Shown: piece after piece, positions 17,920 through 26,244 of the stretch
Layout of the letters: each line of letters opens with the position of its first letter
How positions within the stretch are numbered: the stretch's first letter is position 1
Source of the DNA: Bog-473 sp963763575
Lineage (GTDB): Bacteria > Actinomycetota > Acidimicrobiia > Acidimicrobiales > RAAP-2
Direction: 5' to 3'
Assembly: GCA_963763575.1 (NCBI GenBank)
Contig: CAVXPD010000001.1
Location: forward strand, 248,001 to 312,000
Length of the DNA: 64,000 nucleotides
Notes under the pieces: model-generated
Seen by the model: only the letters and a program-made list of their open reading frames with translations
Database searches by the model: none
Told to the model about the DNA's origin: nothing
Translations under genes and position numbers: made by a program

Positions 17920-19210
17920 ATGAGCGTCGACACGCGCACGCGGCCCATCAACGCAATCGGGCCCGCCGATCCTGCATCGTTCTTCGAAGGTGAGTGGTGC
18001 GAGGCCGCGGCCCGCCACGGTGTCCGTGCCGCGCAAGACGCGGCACGGCTGTGCCTCCCTGCGATCACACTCTGCGTGAACGATGCGCCGTGGACGCTCC
18101 AACCCGGGGCCGAGACCATCGATGTCGTCCCCGGTACTGGCGGCGCCGACCTGAACGTCGCACTCGACTCGACCGCGTTCGCCGACCTCTTCTGCGAACG
18201 GCGCTCGGCGCTCGGTCTCGTCATCGGTGGACGGGTCGAAGGCGACCCAGCCTCGAACGAAGCCTTCTGCGCCTGGGATCCGGTCCTCCGATCACTCCTC
18301 GACGGGAGAGCTGTCTACCAACCGGGCGAAGTCTCGCTGCAAGCGATCAACGGGTCGCTGCTCGACCTCGATCAGCGGTTTCGACTCGGCGATTCGACGG
18401 GAGAGGCCGCCCACTTTCTGGCGGAAGCGGGTTTTCTCCAACTTCGGGGCGTGTTCACCGAGGATGAGATGGATGCCATCGACGCCGACTTGAGATCCGC
18501 GGTCGCGGCAGCCCGACCAGACGACGGCACGTCGTGGTGGGCGACCACCCGCGCCGGCGACGCCTATCCCTGCCGGATCCTCGATTTCGCGCAGAAGTCG
18601 CCGACGCTTCAGGCGCTGATCGCCGACGACCGTTACACCTCGATCGGCGACCTGCTCGGAGACGGTCACCGGCCAGGCGATCCCTTCGGTGAACACTTCG
18701 CTGACGTGACGGCCGAAGGGCTCCTCAAGCGAGTCGATTCCGTCGATGGGCTGGTGTGCCTCCCGTGGCACAAGGATTGTGACCGAGGCGGGCACTCCAT
18801 GTTCTGTTCGGGCCTCACGATCGGCATCTGCCTCACGCCCGTCGATGAAGCCCACGGTGGCCTCGACGTCATGGCCGGCTCCCACCGGGCCAACATCGCC
18901 AGAGCACAGGTCGATCAGACGCTCGACCTCCCTGTCGTCACCTTGCGCGCCGAGCGCGGTGACGTTTCGGTGCACACGTCCTGCACCCTCCACCGTTCGA
19001 CGCATCCGACGACCCGGGAGCGACGCGTCGCCTACACGGGTTTCGCGCTCCCACGCCGGCCCGGCGATGGGCACGCCGACGACGCCCAACCCGGGCTACG
19101 GCGAGATCGCGCGGGCATCGGCAGCTCGGCCGGACGGCAGCTGTTCGCGGCGCCCCAACAGAGGTCGACGACCGCCTCAACAGGTGGAAAAACATGGCCT
19201 GAACAGGTGA
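17920..19210 (+). CDS. Phytanoyl-CoA dioxygenase (PhyH)-like protein with N-terminal SCP2-like region
   Basis: Fe(II)/2-oxoglutarate-type oxygenase fold at about residues 160-390: the metal HxD is in LPWHKDCDRGGHS, the distal His in CTLHRSTHP, and an Arg follows (TRERRVAYTGFALP). The first ~150 residues (DSTAFADLFCERRSALGL, then WDPVLRSLLDGRAVYQPG) look like a sterol-carrier-type domain. ATG 17920 follows AAAGGAGG. The frame does not stop after the domain but continues in-frame through a 22-base direct repeat into the B12-binding gene (stop 19719). A one-base shift near 19070 would instead end the protein at 19210, and I use that as the approximate end. An authentic fusion of 599 aa is the alternative. 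Confidence 0.65.
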
Positions 19211-19224
19211 AAACATGGCCTGAA
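19181..19224 (+). repeat. Two-copy direct repeat (23 and 21 bases)
   Basis: Two adjacent near-identical units that start with CAGGTG and end with ACATGGCCTGAA, at 19181-19203 and 19204-19224. They lie exactly between the PhyH-like domain and the B12-binding gene, and encode KTWPEQVKTWPEQ if translated. This is probably a slipped-strand duplication in non-coding or linker DNA. Confidence 0.75.
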
Positions 19225-19302
19225 CAGGGTAGGAGCCGCTCGTGCAGCGGCCCGCCTCCTATCTGGCGTCCCCGGAGGCCCCTCCGTATCCTTGAGAACC
19301 TG

Positions 19303-19719
19303 ATGAAACGTCCCTACAGGGTGGTCGTGGCCAAGCCCGGGCTCGACGGACACGACCGGGGGGCCAAGGTCATCGCCAGGGCGCTGCGCGACAGCGGGTT
19401 CGAGGTCGTCTACACCGGCCTGCACCAGACGCCCGAGCAGGTGGTCCAGGTGGTCGTGCAGGAGGACGCCGACGCCGTCGGCCTCTCCCTCCTCTCGGGG
19501 GCGCACCTGACGTTGGTGCCCAAGGTCGTCAAGCTGCTGGCCGACGCCGGCCGGGGGGACGTGCTCGTGATCGTCGGCGGCATCATTCCCGACGCGGACA
19601 TTCCTGCTCTCAAGGAACAAGGCGTGGCTGCGGTCTTTACTCCGGGGGCGCCGCTCGATTCGATCGGGACGTGGCTGGCCGGCGCGCTCGACGCGCGGGA
19701 GGAGGCCCTCGAGGCCTGA
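19303..19719 (+). CDS. Cobalamin-binding domain protein, methylmalonyl-CoA mutase small-domain type
   Basis: A 138-aa stand-alone B12-binding domain equivalent to the C-terminal domain of acyl-CoA mutases. The DxHxxG motif is LDGHDRGAK, the Ser/Leu element is GLSLLSGAH and the glycine element is IVGGIIPDAD. ATG 19303 (MKRPYRVVVAKPGLDG) matches the usual start of such proteins. The frame is open upstream into the PhyH-like ORF, so a fusion cannot be excluded. sucCD follows, which fits a mutase that yields succinyl-CoA, but the catalytic large subunit is not in the window. Confidence 0.85.
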   Translation: MKRPYRVVVAKPGLDGHDRGAKVIARALRDSGFEVVYTGLHQTPEQVVQVVVQEDADAVGLSLLSGAHLTLVPKVVKLLADAGRGDVLVIVGGIIPDADIPALKEQGVAAVFTPGAPLDSIGTWLAGALDAREEALEA

Positions 19720-19839
19720 CCCTCCGCCGGCACCCCGACCTAAGACCCGATCTGAAACAGAAGAGCCGTCGGCAAGTACGTCCGGAGCAACCGAGCCGAC
19801 GCAGACGCGCCACACCGACGACACCCACCGGCGCCGAGC

Positions 19840-19936
19840 CACCAAGTCACCCGAGTCACCGAGTCACCGAGTCACCAAGTCACCAAGTCACCAAGTCAAC
19901 AAGCCACCAAGCCACCGAGCCACCAAGTCAACAAGG
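19840..19936 (+). repeat. 8-bp tandem repeat array (caccaagt/caccgagt) before sucC
   Basis: Twelve consecutive units of CACC(A/G)AG(T/C), all 8 bases except one of 9 (19848-19856). The last unit (CAACAAGG) runs into AAGGAG at 19933-19938, the probable sucC ribosome site. The array lies wholly within the sucC leader. Confidence 0.9.
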
Positions 19937-19950
19937 AGACAGCACCCAAA

Positions 19951-21096
19951 GTGGACCTCTACGAGTACCAGGGCAAGCAGTACTTCGCCCGCTTCGGCAT
20001 CCCGGTCTCACCCGGTGGCGTGGCCGACACCGTGGACGAGGCCGTCGCGCAGGCCGAAAAGGCCGGCTACCCGGTGGTGATCAAGGCGCAGGTGAAGGTC
20101 GGAGGACGCGGCAAGGCCGGCGGCGTGAAGCTGGCGGCCAACGAGGACGAGGTCCGTCTGCACGCCGGCAACATCCTCGGCCTCGACATCAAGGGCCACG
20201 TGGTCAAGCGGCTCTGGGTCGAGCACGCGTCGGACATCGCCAAGGAGTACTACGGCTCGTTCACCCTCGACCGCCAGGCCAAGCTGCACCTCGGCATGCT
20301 CTCGGCCGAGGGCGGCGTCGAGATCGAGGAGGTAGCCGAGACCAGCCCCGACGCCATCGCCAAGATCCACGTCGACCCGGTCACTGGACTGAGCGAGGAG
20401 ACGGCCCGCGAGTGGGTGGCGCGGGCCAACCTGGACATGGAGGCCCGCGCGCAGGCGGCGTCGCTCCTCGTGAAGCTCTATCACTGCTACACCGAGGGCG
20501 ACTGCGACCTGGCCGAGATCAACCCGCTCATCCTCACCCCGGAGGGCAAGGTGCACGCGCTCGACGCCAAGGTGACGCTCGATGACAACGCGTCCTTCCG
20601 CCACGCCGAATGGGAGGAATACGCCGCGGCCGAGACCGAGGTCGACCCGCGGGAGAAGATGGCCAAGGAGAAGGGCCTGAACTACATCGGCCTGTCCGGC
20701 GACGTCGGCATCATCGCCAACGGCGCCGGCCTCGCCATGAGCACCCTCGACGTCGTGACTCAGGTCGGCGGCGAAGCGGCCAACTTCCTCGACATCGGCG
20801 GCGGCGCCAACGCCGACGTCATGGCGGCCGCACTCGAGGTGATCAACGCGGACCCGGCGGTCAAGAGCATCTTCGTGAACATCTTCGGTGGCATCACCCG
20901 CGTCGACGAAGTGGCGAAGGGGATCATCGAGGCGATGGGCCGCGTCAAGCTCAGCTCGCCCGTCGTCATGCGCCTCGACGGCACCAACGCCGAGGCGGGC
21001 CGTGCGCTGCTCGCCGACCACCTGTCGGACACGCTCATTGCCGAGCCGACCATGCTCGATGCCGCGCGCCGCGCCGTCGCCTTGGCCAAGGCGTAG
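19951..21096 (+). CDS. sucC: Succinyl-CoA synthetase (succinate-CoA ligase) subunit beta
   Basis: A 381-aa ATP-grasp subunit. It begins with the invariant DLYEYQGKQYFARFGIPVSP, has the nucleotide-binding segment VIKAQVKVGGRGKAGGVKLA, and ends with the CoA-ligase fold (GDVGIIANGAGLAMSTLDVV, IFVNIFGGITR). With SucD it makes succinate and ATP or GTP from succinyl-CoA in the TCA cycle. The GTG at 19951 is supported by this conserved N-terminus; the AAGGAG lies 12 bases upstream, which is rather far. sucD follows after 73 bp. Confidence 0.97.
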   Translation: MDLYEYQGKQYFARFGIPVSPGGVADTVDEAVAQAEKAGYPVVIKAQVKVGGRGKAGGVKLAANEDEVRLHAGNILGLDIKGHVVKRLWVEHASDIAKEYYGSFTLDRQAKLHLGMLSAEGGVEIEEVAETSPDAIAKIHVDPVTGLSEETAREWVARANLDMEARAQAASLLVKLYHCYTEGDCDLAEINPLILTPEGKVHALDAKVTLDDNASFRHAEWEEYAAAETEVDPREKMAKEKGLNYIGLSGDVGIIANGAGLAMSTLDVVTQVGGEAANFLDIGGGANADVMAAALEVINADPAVKSIFVNIFGGITRVDEVAKGIIEAMGRVKLSSPVVMRLDGTNAEAGRALLADHLSDTLIAEPTMLDAARRAVALAKA

Positions 21097-21169
21097 AGCG
21101 GCCGATCACCGACGGGACCGAGTCGAGACACAAGGGTCGAGACACCAGGACTGAGAGGACAGCGAGAAC

Positions 21170-22060
21170 GTGAGCATCTTCGTCGACGAGAACACGAAGG
21201 TTGTGATCCAGGGCGTCAGCCCGACGAGCCAGGGCCTCTTCCACGGCCTGCGCAACAAGGCCTACGGCACCAAGGTCGTGGCCGGGACCAACCCCAAGCG
21301 CGGCGGTGAGGAGATCGAGGGCATCCCGGTCTTCGCGTCGGTTGCCGAGGCGGTGAAGGAGACCGGCGCCACCGCGTCGTTCATCAGCGTGCCGCCCAAG
21401 TTCGCGGCCGACGCCATCATCGAGGCCGCGGCCGCCGGCATCGAGTTCATCGTGTGCATCACCGAGGGCATCCCGGCGCAGGACGAGTGCCTGGCCTACA
21501 ACCGCCTGGTCGAGGAGTTCCCGGGCACCCGCCTCTTGGGGCCGAATTGTCCCGGGATCATCAGCCCCGGGAAGTGCAACATCGGCATCACCTCGGGCGA
21601 CATCGCGCTGCCGGGAGGGCCGGTGGGCATCGTCTCGCGGTCGGGCACGCTGACGTACCAGGCGCTGCACGAGCTCTCGGAGCAAGGCGTCGGCCAGACG
21701 ACGTGCGTGGGCATCGGCGGCGACCCGGTGCCCGGCACGAACTTCATCGACTGCCTGGCGGCCTTTCAAGAGGACCCCGAGACGAAGGCGATCATGATGA
21801 TCGGCGAGATCGGCGGCTCCGAGGAGGAGCGCGCAGCCGAGTTCATCGCCGCCAACGTGACCAAGCCTGTCGCGGCCTACATCGCGGGAGTCACCGCGCC
21901 ACCCGGCCGCAAGATGGGCCACGCCGGCGCCATCATCTCGGGCAGCTCGGGCACGGCGCAGGCGAAGATGGAGGCGCTGGCCGCGGCCGGCGTCCAGGTG
22001 GCCGAGAACCCGACCGAGTGCGGCGAGAAGATGGTCGCGATCGTGCGAGCACTCCCTTAG
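21170..22060 (+). CDS. sucD: Succinyl-CoA synthetase subunit alpha
   Basis: A 296-aa subunit that binds CoA and carries the phosphohistidine. The N-terminus SIFVDENTKVVIQGVS and GTKVVAGTNPKRGG form the Rossmann CoA-binding part. The phosphorylated His is in MGHAGAIISGSSGTAQAK, and GPNCPGIISPGKCNIGI and GEIGGSEEE are further family signatures. Full family length. It is cotranscribed with sucC. Confidence 0.97.
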   Translation: MSIFVDENTKVVIQGVSPTSQGLFHGLRNKAYGTKVVAGTNPKRGGEEIEGIPVFASVAEAVKETGATASFISVPPKFAADAIIEAAAAGIEFIVCITEGIPAQDECLAYNRLVEEFPGTRLLGPNCPGIISPGKCNIGITSGDIALPGGPVGIVSRSGTLTYQALHELSEQGVGQTTCVGIGGDPVPGTNFIDCLAAFQEDPETKAIMMIGEIGGSEEERAAEFIAANVTKPVAAYIAGVTAPPGRKMGHAGAIISGSSGTAQAKMEALAAAGVQVAENPTECGEKMVAIVRALP

Positions 22061-22137
22061 ACCGCGCGGCGGGCGGGCGTCTCCCATGCCCGCAGCATCC
22101 ACCTGAGTCGCGCTTCGGTCTCGTTAGCGTTCTCGCG

Positions 22138-22791
22138 ATGGAGTCGGGGTCTTCGGACGACGCGCCGCGGCCGGCAGCAGGGCCCGACAGCGCCGGAGCC
22201 GGCACCGGCGGGAGCCCGCCCCGGGAACCCCTCCGACTGTCCGACCTCGACCCGGTGCAGCGCCGGCGGGCCCTCGTCCAGGCGGCGGTGACGATCACCC
22301 TCGCCTGGGCCCTGATCCTCGGCGCCTTCTACCTGGTGCCCTTCTCGCACCTGTCGGGCACGCGCTCGGTGTTGCGCCTCGTCGTGGTCGTCGTGCTTGT
22401 CGGCGTCGTCCTGGTCCTGCAGATCCGTCGCATCTCGAACGCCGAGCTGCCCGAGCTGCGGGCGGTCGAGGCCCTCGCCGTCGTGATCGTCGTGTTCCTG
22501 ACGGGGTTCTCCATCATCTATCTCAACCTGGCGCACGGAGCCCAGTCGACCTTCACCCAGCCGCTCGACCACACAAAGGCGCTCTACTTCACCATCTGCG
22601 TCTTCTCGACGGTCGGGTTCGGCGACATCACTCCCCGGACCGACACCGCACGCCTGATCGTCGCCGCGCAGATGCTGCTCGACCTCGTCATCATCGGCAC
22701 CGTGGTGCGCCTGATCTTCAACGCGGCGCGGACCCGGATCGGCCCCGGTCAAGCTTCACCGAGAACTGGAGTCGACGGTGCGGAGCTCTAG
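22138..22791 (+). CDS. Two-helix potassium-channel-like membrane protein
   Basis: A 217-aa protein with about four hydrophobic helices. The last pair flanks a pore loop with the selectivity filter STVGFGDI (TVGFG), as in Ion_trans_2 potassium channels. There is no C-terminal RCK/TrkA-N domain; only a ~25-residue basic tail follows the last helix. The Pro/Gly/Ser-rich N-terminus is probably disordered. ATG 22138 is chosen because the upstream frame is a shadow of sucD. Its end overlaps the frameshifted 3' end of the convergent TetR gene. Confidence 0.85.
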   Translation: MESGSSDDAPRPAAGPDSAGAGTGGSPPREPLRLSDLDPVQRRRALVQAAVTITLAWALILGAFYLVPFSHLSGTRSVLRLVVVVVLVGVVLVLQIRRISNAELPELRAVEALAVVIVVFLTGFSIIYLNLAHGAQSTFTQPLDHTKALYFTICVFSTVGFGDITPRTDTARLIVAAQMLLDLVIIGTVVRLIFNAARTRIGPGQASPRTGVDGAEL

Positions 22792-23342
22792 ACGGATCGC
22801 CGCGTCGATTCGTCGCCGATCGCCCGTGGCGAGCAGATCGAGCAGCGCTCCCCGCAGCAGCGCCAGGGCCGCTGTGCGCTCGGCTCTCCCGGCGGCACTC
22901 CCCGCGCGCGGGCAGCCTGATACGCCGCGAAGACGTCCAGCCAGTCCGTCACCGTCTGGTCGGCGAAGTTCGCCCACGGCCCAGCGGGTTCCACGAGAGA
23001 CCGGGAATAGCCCTCGACCCACAGGACGAGGAGGCCCCGGTGGGCAGGATCCGACAGCCAAGTCCAGACTTCGCGCACGGCGCCCGGGAGGTCGGTGTCG
23101 TGGTGATCGCGGCGAAGGTTCTCGAGCATCGCCAGCTCATCGGACCTGGCGCGGCCAAGCAGCGCTTTGATCAAGCCATCTTTGGAACCGAAGAGGAAGA
23201 GCAGCACCCGGGGGCTCGATCCGATTGCTGACGCCAAAGGACGAAGCGAGAGGTCACCCAGGCCGTGCGTGAGGGCGTAGCTGTAGGCGGCCTCGAGGAG
23301 CTCGAGCTTTCTCGGTGAGGGCGATGGCTCTTCCGGACCCAT
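22756..23342 (-). CDS. TetR-family transcriptional regulator, frameshifted near its C-terminus
   Basis: The N-terminal helix-turn-helix is intact (ALTHGLGDLSLRPLASAIGS, then LLFLFGSKDGLIKALL). ATG 23342 is used because the frame upstream overlaps the divergent GNAT gene. After ..FAAYQAARARG the reading frame becomes Cys/Arg-rich and stops at 22788. The next frame supplies a normal TetR ending (ALALLRGALLDLLATGDRRR, then IDAAIRLEL) with a stop at 22756. The switch is at about 22896-22906, beside a CCCC run at 22900-22903. It is either a sequencing indel or a recent mutation. The ligand-binding part is otherwise of normal length. Confidence 0.7.
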
Positions 23343-23355
23343 GGTGGTATCTTGC

Positions 23356-23377
23356 CACTGAAACAGTTGTGTCAGTG
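23356..23377. promoter_or_regulatory. 22-bp palindromic operator between divergent TetR and GNAT genes
   Basis: Arms CACTGAAACA (23356-23365) and TGTGTCAGTG (23368-23377) are reverse complements at nine of ten positions around a GT centre. It lies in the 51-bp gap between the TetR start (23342) and the GNAT start (23394), so binding would cover the leader or promoter of both. It is the expected type of autoregulatory TetR operator. Confidence 0.7.
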
Positions 23378-23393
23378 AGGCAGGAGAAGGCTG

Positions 23394-23894
23394 ATGAGCC
23401 GAGAGGTGAGGTTCCGGCCGTTGGGCCAGCCGGGAGACCTGGGATGGGTCGTCATGGCGCACGGGAAGATCTATGCCGACGAGTTCGGCTGGGACACCAG
23501 CTTTGAGGCACTGGTGGTCCGGATCGTCGCCCACTATGCGGCTTCACCTGATGCCGTTCGTGAAGCGGCGTGGATCGCCGAAGTCGACGGCCGCCGGGCG
23601 GGCTGTGTCTTCTGTGTCGCGAAGAGCGCGGAGATCGCCCAGCTCCGCCTCCTTCTCGTGGATCCGGTGGCGCGTGGTCTCGGGCTGGGCCGGGAGCTCG
23701 TTCAGCAGTGTGTGAACTTCGCCTGCGATGGCGGAAATGCCCGGATGGTGCTGTGGACCCAGGATTGCCTTGTCGCCGCAGCGCGCATCTACCTCGCAGC
23801 GGGATTCCAGCTCGTCGACGAGCACTCACACCACAGTTTCGGCGTTGACCTTGTCGGCCAGACCTACGAACTGGAGCTGGCGGCGGGGGGCTGA
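23394..23894 (+). CDS. GNAT-family N-acetyltransferase
   Basis: A 166-aa acetyltransferase. The acetyl-CoA pyrophosphate loop is VDPVARGLGLGREL, preceded by the beta-4 strand AQLRLLL, and followed by RIYLAAGFQLVDEH. The start region (FRPLGQPGDLGWVVMAHGKI) resembles the acetyltransferase half of MarR-GNAT fusion proteins, here encoded without the MarR part. ATG 23394 follows AGGAGAAGG. The gene is divergent from a TetR gene across a palindrome and is probably its target. The acceptor substrate is unknown. Confidence 0.85.
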   Translation: MSREVRFRPLGQPGDLGWVVMAHGKIYADEFGWDTSFEALVVRIVAHYAASPDAVREAAWIAEVDGRRAGCVFCVAKSAEIAQLRLLLVDPVARGLGLGRELVQQCVNFACDGGNARMVLWTQDCLVAAARIYLAAGFQLVDEHSHHSFGVDLVGQTYELELAAGG

Positions 23895-23969
23895 GCGACG
23901 CCCACAGATCCTGGCCAGAGTCCGACACGGCCTCCCTGAGCGGAACAGGGTTCCCACTAGATTGTCTTC

Positions 23970-24662
23970 GTGCGTCTCGCGGTCCTGGTCTCCGGTTCGG
24001 GGACGATCCTCCAGGCCATGTTCGAGGCGGGCCTCCCCGTGACGACGGTGCTCGCCGATCGGCCGTGCGCCGCGCTCGGAATGGCCGAAGACCACGGGGC
24101 GGCGCCCGAGCTGGTCGACCGCCGGCTCCACGGTGGCTTCGGCCCCGGGTTCGACCGGGAGGGCTTCACGGCCACGGTCACCGCGACGCTGGTGGCGCAC
24201 CAGGTGGACCTCGTCGCCATGGCCGGCTTCGGCACCGTCATGACCGAGGCCGTGCACAGCGCGTTCCCCGGCCGGATCCTCAACACGCATCCCGCCCTGC
24301 TTCCGCTGTTCCCCGGTTGGCACGGCGTACGCGACGCGCTCGCCGCGGGCGTGAGCGAGACCGGCTGCACGGTGCACCTGGCCACGTTGGAGATGGACGC
24401 CGGGCCGATCCTGGCCCAAGAGGTCGTCCCCGTCCTCCCGGGCGACACCGAGGAGTCGCTCCACGAGCGCATCAAAGTGGCCGAGCGGGTGCTGTACCCG
24501 AAGACGGTGGCCTGGGCGCTCGGCGAGCTCGACGCGGGCCGGGAGATCGAGGCGCCTCCGGGCCCACCGGCACGCCCCACCGGCGTCGCCGGGATCGAAC
24601 CGAGCTCGACAGAGCACGAACCGAGTGGGACAGAGAAAGAGAAGGAGCACACGAGGAGATGA
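23970..24662 (+). CDS. purN: Phosphoribosylglycinamide formyltransferase (GART)
   Basis: A 230-aa enzyme that formylates GAR with 10-formyl-THF, step three of purine synthesis. The N-terminus VRLAVLVSGSGTILQAMFEA has the phosphate-binding loop. The catalytic Asn and His are in LNTHPALLPLFPG, and the catalytic Asp is in EMDAGPILAQE. It has an extra ~25-residue polar tail (SSTEHEPSGTEKEKEHTRR) that reaches into the purH leader. GTG 23970 is the only good start. purH begins 4 bp after the stop. Confidence 0.95.
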   Translation: MRLAVLVSGSGTILQAMFEAGLPVTTVLADRPCAALGMAEDHGAAPELVDRRLHGGFGPGFDREGFTATVTATLVAHQVDLVAMAGFGTVMTEAVHSAFPGRILNTHPALLPLFPGWHGVRDALAAGVSETGCTVHLATLEMDAGPILAQEVVPVLPGDTEESLHERIKVAERVLYPKTVAWALGELDAGREIEAPPGPPARPTGVAGIEPSSTEHEPSGTEKEKEHTRR

Positions 24663-24666
24663 CGCC

Positions 24667-26244
24667 GTGAGGGCGCTGCTATCGGTCTACGACAAGGAGG
24701 GCCTGGTCGAGCTGGCCCGGGGCCTGGCGGACCTCGGGTGGGAGCTCGTCGCCAGCGGCAACACCGCCGCGACGCTCGCCGAGGCGGGCGTCGTGCCCAC
24801 CGAGGTCACCGACGTCACGGGCTCGCCCGAGATGCTGGGAGGCCGGGTGAAGACCCTCCACCCCAAGATCCACGGCGGCATCCTCGCCGACCGCTCCAAG
24901 CCCGAACACCTGGCGGACCTCGAGGCGAACGGGATCGTCGGCATCGACCTCGTCGTGTCGAACCTCTACCCGTTCTCCTCGGACCCTTCCGTCGAGCTGA
25001 TCGACATCGGCGGCCCGGCCATGGTGCGCGCCGCCGCCAAGAACCACGAGCACGTCGGGATCGTCACCTCTCCGGCCGAGTACCCAGCGGTGCTGGCCGA
25101 GCTGCGCGAGTCCGGCACGCTGTCTGCGGCCACGCGGCGCCGGCTGGCCCGGGCCGCGTTCGCCCACACCGCGGCCTACGACGCGGCGATCGTCGCCTGG
25201 CTCGATGCCGGCGGTCCCTCTCCGGTCGACACCCTGGAGGGCGCCACCGAGGAGGACAAGGAGGAGGCCGCGCTGTCGGCGGTGCTGCCGAAGACCCTGC
25301 ACCTCACGCTCGAGCGCACCGAGGTGCTCCGCTACGGCGAGAACCCGCACCAGCACGGGTCGCGCTATCGCCTGGCCGGCGCACCGAGCTGGTGGGACGC
25401 CATGGTCCAGCACGGCGGCAACCCGCTCTCGTACCTCAACATCTTCGACGGCGATGCCGCTTGGCGCCTCGTCCACGAGCTCGCCGCCGACGCCGGCGCG
25501 GGGCAGGTCGCCGTGGCCATCATCAAGCACGCCAACCCGTGCGGCGCCGCCGTCGCCTTCGACCTCGCGACGGCCTACGAGCGCGCGCTCGAGTGCGACC
25601 CGCTCAGCGCGTTCGGCGGCGTCGTCGCCATCGGGGGCGACGTCACCGCCGAGGTGGCCGACGCGGTGGCGGCGGGTCCGCAAGCGGACGTGATCGTCGC
25701 CTCTTCCTACGCGCCGGCCGCGCTCGAGAGGCTGACCAAGCGCCGCAGGGCGACCCGCCTGCTGTCGGGGCCGGCACCCGAGGCGGCGGTACGCCAGCTG
25801 CGCAGCGTCGGCACCAGTGTGCTGGTGCAGGACGTCGACCGGTTCGTCGTGCCGCGCAGCGACTGGCGCCCGGTCACCCGTCGCCAGCCCACCGACGAAG
25901 AGTGGCGCGATCTCGTGCTCGCCTGGCGCGTGTGCGGCCGCACGACCTCCAACGCCATCGCGATCGTCACCGGGGGACAGGCGGTGGGGGTCGGCGCCGG
26001 CCAGCAGTCGCGCGTCGTCGCGGCCGAGATCGCCGTGCAGAAGGCGGGCGAGCGGGCCAAGGGTGGGGCGGGGGCGAGCGACGCCTTCTTCCCGTTCCCC
26101 GACGGGCTGCTCGTGCTGGCGGACGCGGGTGTCACGGCCGTCGTGCAGCCGGGCGGGTCGGTGCGCGACGCCGAGGTCACCGCCGCCGCCGACGAGGCGG
26201 GCCTGGCCATGGTCCTGACCGGCGAGCGCCACTTCCGGCACTGA
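24667..26244 (+). CDS. purH: Bifunctional AICAR transformylase / IMP cyclohydrolase
   Basis: A 525-aa enzyme for the last two steps of IMP synthesis. The cyclohydrolase domain carries LLSVYDKEGLVELARGLADL, GRVKTLHPKIHGGILADR and IDLVVSNLYPF. The transformylase domain has LRYGENPHQHGSRY and the catalytic IIKHANPCGAA with its Lys-His pair. GTG 24667 is chosen (GAGGAG at about 24653-24658) and starts directly before the conserved RALLSVYDK. The stop overlaps the folD ATG, so the two are coupled. Confidence 0.97.
   Translation: MRALLSVYDKEGLVELARGLADLGWELVASGNTAATLAEAGVVPTEVTDVTGSPEMLGGRVKTLHPKIHGGILADRSKPEHLADLEANGIVGIDLVVSNLYPFSSDPSVELIDIGGPAMVRAAAKNHEHVGIVTSPAEYPAVLAELRESGTLSAATRRRLARAAFAHTAAYDAAIVAWLDAGGPSPVDTLEGATEEDKEEAALSAVLPKTLHLTLERTEVLRYGENPHQHGSRYRLAGAPSWWDAMVQHGGNPLSYLNIFDGDAAWRLVHELAADAGAGQVAVAIIKHANPCGAAVAFDLATAYERALECDPLSAFGGVVAIGGDVTAEVADAVAAGPQADVIVASSYAPAALERLTKRRRATRLLSGPAPEAAVRQLRSVGTSVLVQDVDRFVVPRSDWRPVTRRQPTDEEWRDLVLAWRVCGRTTSNAIAIVTGGQAVGVGAGQQSRVVAAEIAVQKAGERAKGGAGASDAFFPFPDGLLVLADAGVTAVVQPGGSVRDAEVTAAADEAGLAMVLTGERHFRH

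Noticed and set aside
19840..19936. Repeat array considered as a CRISPR
   Set aside because: Units are contiguous with no spacers, and no cas genes are in the window.
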